A program made the position numbers and the translations under genes. From Hyphomonadaceae bacterium (GTDB lineage: Bacteria > Pseudomonadota > Alphaproteobacteria > Caulobacterales > Hyphomonadaceae), in contig JAUYPV010000005.1 of NCBI GenBank assembly GCA_030697555.1, positions 1-64,000 of the forward strand: 64,000 nucleotides of DNA, given 5' to 3'. This document shows, in pieces, positions 25,684 to 33,525 of the stretch. The stretch's first letter is position 1. Each line of letters begins with the position of its first letter. The notes under the pieces are model-generated. The model saw nothing but the letters and a program-made list of their open reading frames with translations. It was not told the DNA's origin and searched no databases.

Positions 25684-28043
25684 AAGTTCATCGAGAGGCC
25701 CAGCGAGAATGTTCTCGGGCGAGCGTAGATCGACTCCGCATAGCCTGACGCCGTGGTGAGCGAAGACGTTCCCGCCACGGTATAGAGTTCGTCCGTCAGA
25801 TTGTTGCCGCTCAACGTGACCCGCCACCGGCCGTCTTCCGCCGCCAGCGTCAGGGATCCGTTCACGAGCGTCACCGCATCCTGTTGTGCGATTTCCGGTG
25901 AATTCCCCGCATCGAAGAACTGGCTGTCGGTGTAACTGACATCGATGCGCGGCGTTAGAAGCAGCTCGCCGGTCGGATGGAAAGTGTAGGACGCGCCGAG
26001 ATGCGCCTGCAATTCCGGCGTGAACGGAAGCTCGCTGCTCAAGGTGGCGGTTGCCGTGGGCGTTACCGGGCCGAAGGGCGGCGGCGGCGTGATGCTGTCG
26101 AACCCTCCATCAAGGTAGCCGAGGCTCGCGTCCACCAGGAAATCGTCGGTCGGCGAGAACGCCAGTTCGAGTTCCGCCCCATCGATCGTGGCTTCGCCGG
26201 CGTTGAACAGCAGCGGCACCACGCCCAGCCGGTAGGTCATCTGGATGTCTTGGTATTGCGTCGAGAAAACCGCTCCGTTCAACCGCAAATAGCTGGTCGG
26301 GTTCGACTTGAATCCGAACTCGAAAGACTCAGCCGTCTCGGCATCGAAGGAGATCGGGGCGTTTCCGGGCGGCGCTGCGTTGTAGCGCTGATTGAAGCCG
26401 CCGCTCTTGAAGCCCTGCGACCAGCTCAGATACGTCATCAAGCCGTCGTTCCAACGGTATTGAAAGCTCGCCGAGCCGGTGGTCGCCGAAAAGTTCCGCT
26501 CGAAGCGGTTGGTCGTGAGGAACAGGCAGCCTGTCTGCGTGGGCGGCGCGCCGGCAAAGGGGCAGAGTGCGGAAGGGATCGCAGGCTCGGGCGCCGTAGC
26601 CGGCGCCACGTTGAACATTGTCGCCTGGAGGCCTTTCGTTTCGTCCGTGTGCCGGATGCCGGCTGTGGCGCTGAACGCGTCGGTGAAGTGCAATGTCCAC
26701 TCAGTGAATATGGCCCACGCGAGGCTGTCCATCGACACGCGCTGGGTATCGTATGACGTGCCAGGATTGCCCAGCGGAACACGGAGCCGATCGAAGGAGG
26801 ATTCGTCGAAATAGTAGGCGCCGAACACGCCATCGACCTTGTCCGTGTCGATCAGCGCCTGCAGTTCCTGGCTGAACTGATCGCTCTCGCTCGCATAATT
26901 GGTGTGAAGAATGAGCAGCGGCGTGTTGTCCGCGTCGCGGGAACCTGTCCATTCCAGGCTCCGGCCCGCCGTGATCGACTTGAACGACAGGACATCGCTG
27001 ACCTCCCATTCCGAGACGAGCGATGCTCCACTGTTCTCCAGCGTACTGAATACCGGGTACGTGCCGCCGTTGGTGAAGGGACCCTGCGCCTGGGCGTCGT
27101 TTCCGCAGCGATCGTCATCGAGCGGCCCCACCAGCAGCGGCGGCGGAAACCCGTCAAGAATGTTTGGACAGCCGGCGGCGATGCTCGCCGCCCCCACGAA
27201 AGTCGCCGCTTCATTCATCGCGCGGAACACAAACGGCGACCCGTTTTCATCCTCGTTGGTATAGTCCGCGCGCAGGGTGAAAACGAGATCCGAAGACGGC
27301 TTCCATCGCAAGGCGGCCTGGCCAGTATACATGTTGTCGTCGCCAAGATCCTGGCCGTCGAAGCTGCGCGTCACATATCCGTCTCGCTGGCGCGCGCCCA
27401 AGGCCACGCGAGCAGACCATTGGTCATTGATCGGTAGATCGAACGCGCCGAACGCTTCACGCAGATTGTCCTCGCCGACGCCCAGACGAACGGTATTGCC
27501 TGCGCCTTCTCCCGGTGCGTTGGTGGTAATCAGCACGGCGCCGCCGATCGTGTTGCGGCCGAACAGGGTCCCCTGCGGTCCGCGCAGAATCTGAACGCTT
27601 GCTATGTCTCGGAAATCCATGGCGCCGCCCACAGAGCGGCCCATATAGACCTCGTCGATGTAGATCCCGACGCCTGGGTCGACAGCAGGCGTGGCGTCTG
27701 TTTGTCCGATGCCGCGGATGAAGACCTGGGCGGCCGAGTTGTTGCCGGTCAGCGTTCCATATGAATGGAACTGAAGATTTGGCGCCACCTTGTCCAGATC
27801 GACTGTTCCGGTGATTTGCTGACGTTCAAGCGCATCCGCCGTCAGCACCGTCACCGCAACAGGAGTGTCCTGCAGGTCTTCCTCGCGCCGCCGCGCGGTC
27901 ACGATAACCCTATCCCCCACCGTCTCGGCCGTTGGCGTTTGATCGGAAGGTGCTTGGGCAGACGCAACCCCAATCCACATGGGCGCGGTAGTCGCCACCA
28001 AGGCATGCGCTCCAAACCGAGCAGCCCGCTGCCAGTTGAGCAT
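25680..28043 (-). CDS. TonB-dependent receptor
   Basis: 787-aa outer-membrane transporter. Signal peptide ends near GVASAQAP. A TonB box-like VIVTARRREEDLQDTPVAV starts the plug domain, which continues VFIRGIGQT, GVGIYIDEVYMGRS and VQILRGPQGTLFGRNTIGGAV. A 22-strand barrel follows with late motifs YLSWSQGFKSGGFNQRYNA and a C-terminal aromatic residue (LSLGLSMNF). This subgroup in Caulobacterales/Sphingomonads takes up aromatic, terpenoid or glycan substrates. It is divergent from a marR gene and faces a P450 tail to tail. Confidence 0.95.
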   Translation of the reverse strand: MLNWQRAARFGAHALVATTAPMWIGVASAQAPSDQTPTAETVGDRVIVTARRREEDLQDTPVAVTVLTADALERQQITGTVDLDKVAPNLQFHSYGTLTGNNSAAQVFIRGIGQTDATPAVDPGVGIYIDEVYMGRSVGGAMDFRDIASVQILRGPQGTLFGRNTIGGAVLITTNAPGEGAGNTVRLGVGEDNLREAFGAFDLPINDQWSARVALGARQRDGYVTRSFDGQDLGDDNMYTGQAALRWKPSSDLVFTLRADYTNEDENGSPFVFRAMNEAATFVGAASIAAGCPNILDGFPPPLLVGPLDDDRCGNDAQAQGPFTNGGTYPVFSTLENSGASLVSEWEVSDVLSFKSITAGRSLEWTGSRDADNTPLLILHTNYASESDQFSQELQALIDTDKVDGVFGAYYFDESSFDRLRVPLGNPGTSYDTQRVSMDSLAWAIFTEWTLHFTDAFSATAGIRHTDETKGLQATMFNVAPATAPEPAIPSALCPFAGAPPTQTGCLFLTTNRFERNFSATTGSASFQYRWNDGLMTYLSWSQGFKSGGFNQRYNAAPPGNAPISFDAETAESFEFGFKSNPTSYLRLNGAVFSTQYQDIQMTYRLGVVPLLFNAGEATIDGAELELAFSPTDDFLVDASLGYLDGGFDSITPPPPFGPVTPTATATLSSELPFTPELQAHLGASYTFHPTGELLLTPRIDVSYTDSQFFDAGNSPEIAQQDAVTLVNGSLTLAAEDGRWRVTLSGNNLTDELYTVAGTSSLTTASGYAESIYARPRTFSLGLSMNF

Positions 28044-28061
28044 GTTCGTCCTCCCTATGTT

Positions 28062-28089
28062 CTATTTGTATATGTCACATACTATTTGT
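28062..28089. promoter_or_regulatory. candidate MarR operator between receptor and marR
   Basis: AT-rich island in a GC-rich region: palindrome TATGT-C-ACATA (28071-28081) framed by direct repeats CTATTTGT at 28062-28069 and 28082-28089, 20 bases apart (two helical turns). It sits just upstream of the receptor's ribosome site, where bound regulator would block its promoter. Confidence 0.5.
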
Positions 28090-28318
28090 GTTGCCTGCTA
28101 ATTGGCAAGCCGATAAATTTGCTGCACATGCTCGATACCGGCGCTGTTACTTCACTGGGAAGCGACGGCGCGCTCGCCCTAGCATGGCGGCGTCGCGAGC
28201 GCGTTTCCTACGCACGCTGGATCGAGACATGTCGTCCGCCGCTGCAACTGGATTCGCACTAGCCAACTCCAGCCGCTTCTGATCTAGCGAAGCACTTCCT
28301 GATGAGGACTCGGTCGAG

Positions 28319-28801
28319 ATGTCGAAGGTTCGCAGCGCACGCACAGCCGAGAGAGGCGACGCCGTAGAGAGCCTTGACCTCCGGTTCGACGATCTCGACG
28401 CGTTGTTGGGCTATCGGGTTCGGCGCGCTCAAGGCGCCATCCATCGCGACTACATGGCGGCCATTGCGGGACTGGACGTGACTCAGAAGCAGACAGCCAC
28501 TCTTTGGCTCATTCACGCTAATCCTGGTGTCTCCCAAGCGTCGCTCGCCTCTTCATTGGGAATGGATCGGGCGACCATGATGGCCGTGGTCGACCGCCTC
28601 GAAGATCGTGGCTTCGTCATTCGCCAACGCTCCGTGGCCGATCGTCGACGGCAGGAACTCTACCTCACGCCGGCCGGCCAGGGCTTTCTGCGCAAGGTGA
28701 AAACGCGCATTGTTGCCCATGAACGCCGCTTTACGGCGTGTTTCAAACCTGCGGAGCTGGCGGCGCTGATGTCGGCGCTGACGAAGATCGCGCGCGCATA
28801 G
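28319..28801 (+). CDS. MarR-family transcriptional regulator
   Basis: 160 aa. Winged-helix core: LDVTQKQTATLWLIHANPG, VSQASLASSLGMDRATMMAV (recognition helix), VDRLEDRGFVIRQRSVADRR (wing) and LYLTPAGQGFL. N-terminal ~25 residues are charged. Divergent from the TonB receptor with 275 bases between, which contain the palindrome at 28071-28081, the most probable operator. Confidence 0.9.
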   Translation: MSKVRSARTAERGDAVESLDLRFDDLDALLGYRVRRAQGAIHRDYMAAIAGLDVTQKQTATLWLIHANPGVSQASLASSLGMDRATMMAVVDRLEDRGFVIRQRSVADRRRQELYLTPAGQGFLRKVKTRIVAHERRFTACFKPAELAALMSALTKIARA

Positions 28802-28833
28802 CGGCGTCTGGGCGCCGCAAGATGCGATCGCTT

Positions 28834-28982
28834 CTAACGTGCTTTCTTTTGCGCCCCGCCCAACGCGTGGTCCATTGCCTCGATGATGCGTTGCGCCAGC
28901 TTTTCGTCGATGCGCTTACGCAGCGCACTTGGGCGCGTAGAACGCCGAGGCGAAACAGCGCCAGGAAATTGACCGCGAGCAA
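28834..28982 (-). pseudogene. possible decayed small gene
   Basis: Two coding-like pieces in different minus-strand frames lie in the 188-base gap between marR and osmC: an upstream piece from TTG 28982 (LLAVNFLALFRLGVLRAQ) and a downstream piece ending at a TAG at 28834 (LRKRIDEKLAQRIIEAMDHA, then LGGAQKKAR). One frame change near 28925-28932 would join them into a ~50-residue protein with a hydrophobic N-terminus and amphipathic C-terminus. No family recognised. Confidence 0.35.
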
Positions 28983-28989
28983 GCGCCAG

Positions 28990-29430
28990 CTACGCTTCTA
29001 GCTTCGCATCCAGCGTGATCTCGATCGCGCCCAGCGCTTTCGACACCGGACATCCCGCCTTGGCCTTGTTGGCGAGTTCGGCGAACTGCGCGTCGCTCAT
29101 GCCGGGAACCTTGCCACGCAGCGTCAGCGCGCTTTTCGAGATCGCTTGGCCGCCGCTCGGCACGGGGCCGATTGTGATTTCAGCATCCGTCGTCAGCTTC
29201 GCCGCCGGATAACCGGCTTCGGCGAGGAAGTGCGAAAGCTGCATGGTGAAGCAGGACGCATGCGCTGCGGCGATCAGCTCTTCAGGATTGGTTCCGGATT
29301 TGCCGCTCTCGTCCTCGAAGCGCATCTTGAACGAATAGGGCTGGTCCCTGAGCACCCCGCTCTGCAGCGAGATCGTGCCCTTTCCGTCCTTGAGAGCGCC
29401 AGACCAGACGGCTTGTGCGGTGCGTTTCAT
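28990..29430 (-). CDS. OsmC-family peroxiredoxin
   Basis: 146 aa from ATG 29428-29430. OsmC/Ohr fold that reduces organic hydroperoxides with two reactive cysteines, seen in ELIAAAHASCFTMQLSHFL and NKAKAGCPVSKAL. Spacing and the AxAHASC motif fit the OsmC rather than Ohr branch. The electron donor is usually lipoyl-dependent. GGAG is present upstream (GGGGGTCTCC region is weak). Confidence 0.9.
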   Translation of the reverse strand: MKRTAQAVWSGALKDGKGTISLQSGVLRDQPYSFKMRFEDESGKSGTNPEELIAAAHASCFTMQLSHFLAEAGYPAAKLTTDAEITIGPVPSGGQAISKSALTLRGKVPGMSDAQFAELANKAKAGCPVSKALGAIEITLDAKLEA

Positions 29431-29486
29431 TGGGGGTCTCCTCGAACCTGGATTGCGTATGCTGAACATAGGCTCGCGCGTTGTCT

Positions 29487-29566
29487 GGGAGTAGGGAATG
29501 GGGAGTAGGGAATAGTTTTCGAGGGCGTTGGGGGGAACACCACTTCCTACGCCCCATTCCTTATTC
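29487..29566. repeat. dispersed GGGAGTAGGGAAT repeat, copy 1
   Basis: GGGAGTAGGGAAT occurs at 29487-29499 and again at 29501-29513, followed about 35 bases later by a degenerate reverse complement (29545-29566). The same 13-mer is found at 37919, where its inverted copy is exact. Intergenic in both cases. Confidence 0.6.
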
Positions 29567-29580
29567 GTCGCCGCGCGGCG

Positions 29581-29946
29581 CTAACCCTTCGTCTTCATCG
29601 TGACGTCATCCCAGACATAGAGCTTGTGGCCGTCGGGATCGGACAGTTGCGCGCCATAGCCCCATGCCGTCTTCTGCGGGGCGTGATCGAACACGACGCC
29701 CATGGCCGTGCGGTCGCGGTGGAAGGCCTCGACATCGGCCACCTGATACCAGAGGCCGGCGCCGGTTGATGCCGGCGCATTCTGAACTTCGCCGAGGAAA
29801 AGCGCGAACGCTGCATCGTCCTTCAGCGAGCCGAAGCCGCGTTCAGGTTTTTCGAAGTCCACCACCAGGCCAAGCGCGTTGACATACCAGCCGCGCGAGA
29901 CCGCATAGTTGCGAACCTGGATGCCGAGGTGATCGAATTTCCCCAC
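29581..29946 (-). CDS. VOC-family (glyoxalase-like) protein
   Basis: 121 aa, two beta-alpha-beta-beta-beta modules: FDHLGIQVRNYAVSRGWYVN with the first metal-ligand His, GLWYQVADVEAFHRDRTAMG, and LSDPDGHKLYVW near the C-terminus. Members include glyoxalases, dioxygenases and resistance proteins, so the substrate is open. A second, different VOC gene lies at 30389-30763. Confidence 0.85.
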   Translation of the reverse strand: MGKFDHLGIQVRNYAVSRGWYVNALGLVVDFEKPERGFGSLKDDAAFALFLGEVQNAPASTGAGLWYQVADVEAFHRDRTAMGVVFDHAPQKTAWGYGAQLSDPDGHKLYVWDDVTMKTKG

Positions 29947-29994
29947 GCGAGCCCCCGCTCAAGCTCAAAAAAAAACGCTCGAAAAAACGTGCCC

Positions 29995-30325
29995 GAAAAT
30001 AAGTGGGGCGGCTTCTGTTGCCAGGCGCCGCCCCGAGCCCCGCCTTAGCTGGCTAGAGCTAAGGACTTAAGTGTTAGGATAAACCCAGCTGCTTACGCAG
30101 CGAGGGCTTGATCCTGAGCAAAGTTGTCGTTGGCAACTATTGCAATGGGCTTCTGTCGGGGCCCAGGCGGGCAAAGTCTTCGTCTTTACACGTCCGTCGA
30201 TCCTGTGTCGGCCCCAGACAGTCCGGCCAACGACCGGGAGAATTCTGGTGGAGCCGCCGGGCACTGCCCCCGGGTCCGGTCCGCTTATTACACGAGGGTT
30301 TATCGCCATAGTTCCTTGCGGAACG
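29995..30325 (-). ncRNA. ssrA: tmRNA (SsrA), circularly permuted two-piece gene
   Basis: Rescues stalled ribosomes. On the minus strand the acceptor piece comes first and ends CGGCTCC-A-CCA (CCA at 30246-30248); after ~30 intervening bases the coding piece starts GGGGCCG at 30215. GGGGCCG and CGGCTCC form a 7-pair acceptor stem. The resume codon GCC is at 30132-30134 and the tag reads ANDNFAQDQALAA, stop TAA 30093-30095. TATATT (plus 30331-30336) is a possible -10 box. A hairpin GGGGCGGC/GCCGCCCC with a T-rich tail (30034-29995) ends the transcript. The permutation is typical of alphaproteobacteria. Exact mature ends are not determined. Confidence 0.95.
30005..30034 (-). terminator. terminator of ssrA
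   Basis: Eight-pair stem of GGGGCGGC and GCCGCCCC with a 14-base loop, followed on the minus strand by ACTTATTTT. Confidence 0.75.
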
Positions 30326-30388
30326 AGATGAATATAGGCCCTAAACCCTTAAGCGGAAAGAACCGCGTTTCAGTGCAATTCCAGCCGA

Positions 30389-30763
30389 TCAGGCCGGAAC
30401 CATACAGAACGCGTTGAGCTTGTTGCCGTCGAGGTCGCGGAAATAGGCCGCGTAGAAGCCGCCGCCGCGATCACCCGGAGGGCCTTCGTCCGTACCGCCC
30501 ATCGACAGCGCAAGATCGTAAAGCCGCTTCACCTGCGCAGCATCCTTCGCTTGCAGCGCCACCATCATGCCGTTGCCCACCGACGCTGGGTTCTTGTCGT
30601 AGGGCAGGGTCACTGCGAGGCCTGCCGGTCCGCCTGGCTTTTGCCAGGCGATGAACGTTTCGAACTCCATCAATCTTGGCGTATCCATCTCTTTCGCGAT
30701 GGCGTCATAGAACTTCACTGCGCGCGGCAGATCGCGCGTTCCCACCGTCACATATCCGAGCAT
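30389..30763 (-). CDS. VOC-family protein
   Basis: 124 aa from ATG 30761-30763. It begins MLGYVTVGTRDLPRAVKFYD, continues with VGNGMMVALQAKDAAQVKRL in the second module and ends YFRDLDGNKLNAFCMV, all typical of the vicinal-oxygen-chelate fold. Upstream in-frame extension (to 30901) has unlike composition and is not used. Divergent from aqpZ. Confidence 0.85.
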   Translation of the reverse strand: MLGYVTVGTRDLPRAVKFYDAIAKEMDTPRLMEFETFIAWQKPGGPAGLAVTLPYDKNPASVGNGMMVALQAKDAAQVKRLYDLALSMGGTDEGPPGDRGGGFYAAYFRDLDGNKLNAFCMVPA

Positions 30764-30918
30764 TTTTGTCCTCCACTTGCCTCGGCATCCCACAGGAACA
30801 AAACTAGAACAACGAATTTTCGTTTGCAAGTGAAATGCGAGTCGTTCTCGCAAGAATCCGTCTGGCGTGGCGGCGAGAACCGGCTCAGCATCACGGCTCA
30901 TTCCCTGGGGAGGGACGC

Positions 30919-31599
30919 ATGAAAAAACTGCTCGCCGAGTTCGTCGGTACGCTCACGCTGGTGTTGTTGGGATGTGGCGCCGCGGTGCTGGGCCCCGCGC
31001 CATTCGACCAACTCGCCGTGTCGTTCGCGTTCGGTCTTGCGATCGTTGCGATGGCGTACGGCATCGGTCCGGTATCCGGCTGTCACGTGAACCCCGCCGT
31101 CTCTCTCGGCGTCTGGCTTTCGGGACGCATGAGCATCAACGACATGGTGATGTACTGGATCGCGCAATTCCTCGGCGCCGTTGCCGGCGCCGCGATCCTT
31201 TATGTGATCGCGACGGGGCGTCCTGACTTCGCGATGGGCGAATACGCGCTGGGATCGAATGGCTGGGGCGACCAGTTTCTCGGACACTATTCCATGACAG
31301 CAGCACTCGTTTTCGAGATCGTCGCGACGTTCCTCTTCGTCGTGGTCATCCTCGGATCCACGCATGGAAAAGCGCCGCACGCCTTCGCCGGTCTCGCCAT
31401 CGGCCTCACACTTGCGGTGATTCATATCGTCGGCATCCAGGTGACGGGCGTGTCGGTGAACCCAGCGCGATCATTCGGGCCCGCCATGTTCGCGCAGGGC
31501 CTCGCGCTGCAGCAATTGTGGCTCTTCATTGTCGCGCCGCTAGCAGGCGCTGCAATCGCGGGTCTCGCATTCCGCACCAAGATGCTGGAACCGGACTGA
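30919..31599 (+). CDS. aqpZ: aquaporin Z
   Basis: 226-aa water channel with six TM helices and the two NPA half-helices: CHVNPAVSLGVWLSGRM and VSVNPARSFGPAMF. The Arg after the second NPA and the His in LAVIHIVGIQVTG form the narrow water-type selectivity filter, so this is an aquaporin and not a glycerol facilitator. ATG 30919 is preceded by GGGGAGGGA. Confidence 0.95.
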   Translation: MKKLLAEFVGTLTLVLLGCGAAVLGPAPFDQLAVSFAFGLAIVAMAYGIGPVSGCHVNPAVSLGVWLSGRMSINDMVMYWIAQFLGAVAGAAILYVIATGRPDFAMGEYALGSNGWGDQFLGHYSMTAALVFEIVATFLFVVVILGSTHGKAPHAFAGLAIGLTLAVIHIVGIQVTGVSVNPARSFGPAMFAQGLALQQLWLFIVAPLAGAAIAGLAFRTKMLEPD

Positions 31600-31827
31600 T
31601 CCGGCACTGATCCGACTCGGATTTTTCTGGCTTGAGTCACGCCAAACCGTGACGTCAGCAGATTTAATCTGACTGACATTCCATCGCCCCATCATCGCCC
31701 CATATCAGGGCCACGTTGAACCCCGTCGCGCTGCTCCAACATACCGGCGCGATCCATAGTGGAACCATGGAGGACTGCGGACGTTTACGCCGCGAGTTCA
31801 CCCGAAAAACCAGAGGGAGTGTGCGCC

Positions 31828-32004
31828 ATGGAAGAGACCCGGGCACATGAGAAGACTCGCAACGAAGAGCGCGTTCTGGTGGATCGCCTGATCCGCCGCC
31901 AGGGTCTGTCGCGTGAAGAAGCCTTGCGAACCGTGGACAATCACCGACGAGGACGTCGCGCCGAAATCGATCCGGCGCTGATGGAAGGCCTCGAAGAACT
32001 CTAG
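31828..32004 (+). CDS. small hydrophilic hypothetical protein
   Basis: 58 aa from ATG 31828 with GAGGGAG about ten bases upstream. It is very charged (EETRAHEKTRNEERVLVDRL, then a helix-turn-like RRQGLSREEALRTVDNHRRG). No cysteines or TM segment. Possibly a small nucleic-acid- or protein-binding regulator; no family recognised. The 228 bases upstream, after aqpZ, hold no other gene. Confidence 0.55.
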   Translation: MEETRAHEKTRNEERVLVDRLIRRQGLSREEALRTVDNHRRGRRAEIDPALMEGLEEL

Positions 32005-32024
32005 CGTCTCTGGCGCGGCAACCT

Positions 32025-32354
32025 TCACGGCTTGCGGAGACGTTTCGCCCAGGCGTCGGCCCACGCGTTGAGCGGCATCATGTCGGCGAGCAGAGTCCGG
32101 CCCTCCGCCGTCAGACCATAACCGTCCTCGCTCAGCTCAATGATCCCGGCCTCGCGCAATTCGCTGAGCCTGGTGTTGAGCACGCTGGGGTTGGTGCCGG
32201 CCGCATCGACGAGGTCGCGGAAATTCAGCGGATCGCCGCGCAATTCCCAGATGATCCTCAGCGCCATGCGGCGACCGAGCAGGTCGAGCAGCGCCATGAT
32301 CGGCCTGCCGCTGGAAGAGCCGCGCACGCGCGCGCCGGGAAAAGGATTCTTCAT
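32025..32354 (-). CDS. HxlR-family transcriptional regulator
   Basis: 109-aa winged-helix protein: IMALLDLLGRRMALRIIWEL, RGDPLNFRDLVDAAGTNPSV (recognition helix), LNTRLSELREAGIIELSEDG (wing). It lacks the N-terminal redox cysteine seen in some HxlR proteins. The start ATG 32352-32354 touches the operator-like repeats at 32354-32394, and the divergent gene encodes a carboxymuconolactone decarboxylase-like protein, the probable regulated partner. Confidence 0.87.
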   Translation of the reverse strand: MKNPFPGARVRGSSSGRPIMALLDLLGRRMALRIIWELRGDPLNFRDLVDAAGTNPSVLNTRLSELREAGIIELSEDGYGLTAEGRTLLADMMPLNAWADAWAKRLRKP

Positions 32355-32394
32355 GCTATGAAATCCGTAGCAATGTGCTATAAAATACATAGCA
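32354..32394. promoter_or_regulatory. paired inverted repeats, HxlR operators
   Basis: TGCTA (32354-32358) with TAGCA (32368-32372), 9-base spacer, and TGCTAT (32376-32381) with ATAGCA (32389-32394), 7-base spacer. Same half-site twice, 22 bases apart, filling the 52-base gap between the divergent hxlR and CMD genes. Confidence 0.6.
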
Positions 32395-32406
32395 CAGGAG
32401 AAGCGC

Positions 32407-32979
32407 ATGTCCCATGTCGCGCGCATCGCGCCCGCCACTTCACCATTTCCCGCCGTCGTGCAGGACTGGCTGGATCGCACCATGCCGCCGGGCGTGCCGC
32501 CTTTGACGCTGTTCACGACGCTGGCGCGCGATCCGCGCCTGTTCGGCAAGTTCATGAGTGGGGGGTTGCTGGACAAGGGCAATCTTACTCTGCGCCAACG
32601 GGAGATCGTCATCGACCGCGTCACCGCGCGCTGCGGATCGGAGTATGAACTCGGCGTCCATATCGCGTTATTCAGCACAAAGGCCGAATTGGACGGCCCC
32701 CAGCTTGAATCACTGGCGCACGGCGATGCGCACGACGCGTGCTGGACCGCGGATGAAAGCCTGCTGATCCGCGCCTGCGACGCGCTGCATACAGGGTGCG
32801 ATATTGACGATGGGCTGTGGGAAGAGCTGTCGGCGGTGTTCAGCGAAGCGGCGCTCGTCGAAGTGCTGCTGCTGGCGGGTTTCTACCGCACAGTGTCCTA
32901 TCTCACCAACTCCCTGAGACTGCCGCTGGAGCCGTTCGCGGCGCGCTTTCCCTTGCCCAGCGCACATCGCGAGTTCTGA
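32407..32979 (+). CDS. carboxymuconolactone decarboxylase (AhpD-like) family protein
   Basis: 190-aa all-helical protein. The core motif is LRQREIVIDRVTARCGSEYE followed by LGVHIALF, i.e. the AhpD/CMD helix with a single Cys and the downstream E-x3-H. AhpD proteins act as peroxidase partners with C-x-x-C; only one Cys is present here, so classic disulfide chemistry is doubtful. Probably repressed by the divergent HxlR protein. Confidence 0.85.
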   Translation: MSHVARIAPATSPFPAVVQDWLDRTMPPGVPPLTLFTTLARDPRLFGKFMSGGLLDKGNLTLRQREIVIDRVTARCGSEYELGVHIALFSTKAELDGPQLESLAHGDAHDACWTADESLLIRACDALHTGCDIDDGLWEELSAVFSEAALVEVLLLAGFYRTVSYLTNSLRLPLEPFAARFPLPSAHREF

Positions 32980-32987
32980 AGTCGGCG

Positions 32988-33197
32988 TCACTTCGCGAAG
33001 GTCAGCCTCGCCCGTTTCATCGCCGCCCTGATCGCGGCCATGGCGTTCGGCCCCATGCCGTGCAGCTCCATCGCCTCCGCCTCGCTCGCTTGTGACAGTT
33101 TTGCGAGCGAGGTGAGGCCGGCCCTGTTGAGCGCCCGCATCGCTGGCGCGGCCAGCTTTGGCAGGTCTGATGGAGGCGCATTCTTCTTTGCTGCCAT
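32988..33197 (-). CDS. small helix-hairpin-helix protein
   Basis: 69 aa from ATG 33195-33197. Residues 10-60 form an HhH/alpha-CTD-like unit: LPKLAAPAMRALNRAGLTSL and ELHGMGPNAMAAIRAAMKRA, similar to small bacterial HhH DNA-binding proteins. The N-terminus is Lys-rich. It lies 2 bases after the ABM gene on the same strand and is probably cotranscribed. Confidence 0.75.
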   Translation of the reverse strand: MAAKKNAPPSDLPKLAAPAMRALNRAGLTSLAKLSQASEAEAMELHGMGPNAMAAIRAAMKRARLTFAK

Positions 33198-33199
33198 GC

Positions 33200-33487
33200 T
33201 CAGCTCCGCTTGGTCGCGTCGTAAAGCGTGCGCTCTTCGCGCGGATACTGCCCGCTGATCTCGCGCCATGTCTTGAAGTGCTCGGACGCGCCATGCGCCT
33301 TCAGCGCTTCGTCATCCTTATAGATCTCGAACACGCGCATGATGTCGGGTTCCAGCAGGTCGAAGCCGTAGGTGTATTGCAGGCAGCCGGCTTCCTGGCG
33401 CGAGGCCTTCACCACCGCCTCCATGTGAGGGCGAAGCCGCTCCTGGTCGGCGCGCGGCACGCGGAGATTGACGGTGAGAATGAGCAT
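33200..33487 (-). CDS. antibiotic biosynthesis monooxygenase (ABM) domain protein
   Basis: 95-aa ferredoxin-like dimeric barrel protein, YgiN type: EAVVKASRQEAGCLQYTYGF, MRVFEIYKDDEALKAHGASE and HFKTWREISGQY. Family members are quinol monooxygenases or reactive-intermediate oxygenases working without cofactor. First gene of a likely two-gene unit with the HhH protein. Confidence 0.85.
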   Translation of the reverse strand: MLILTVNLRVPRADQERLRPHMEAVVKASRQEAGCLQYTYGFDLLEPDIMRVFEIYKDDEALKAHGASEHFKTWREISGQYPREERTLYDATKRS

Positions 33488-33525
33488 GAACGTTTCTTTC
33501 GTGGAGAAGGTCGGCGCGGCGCGGA

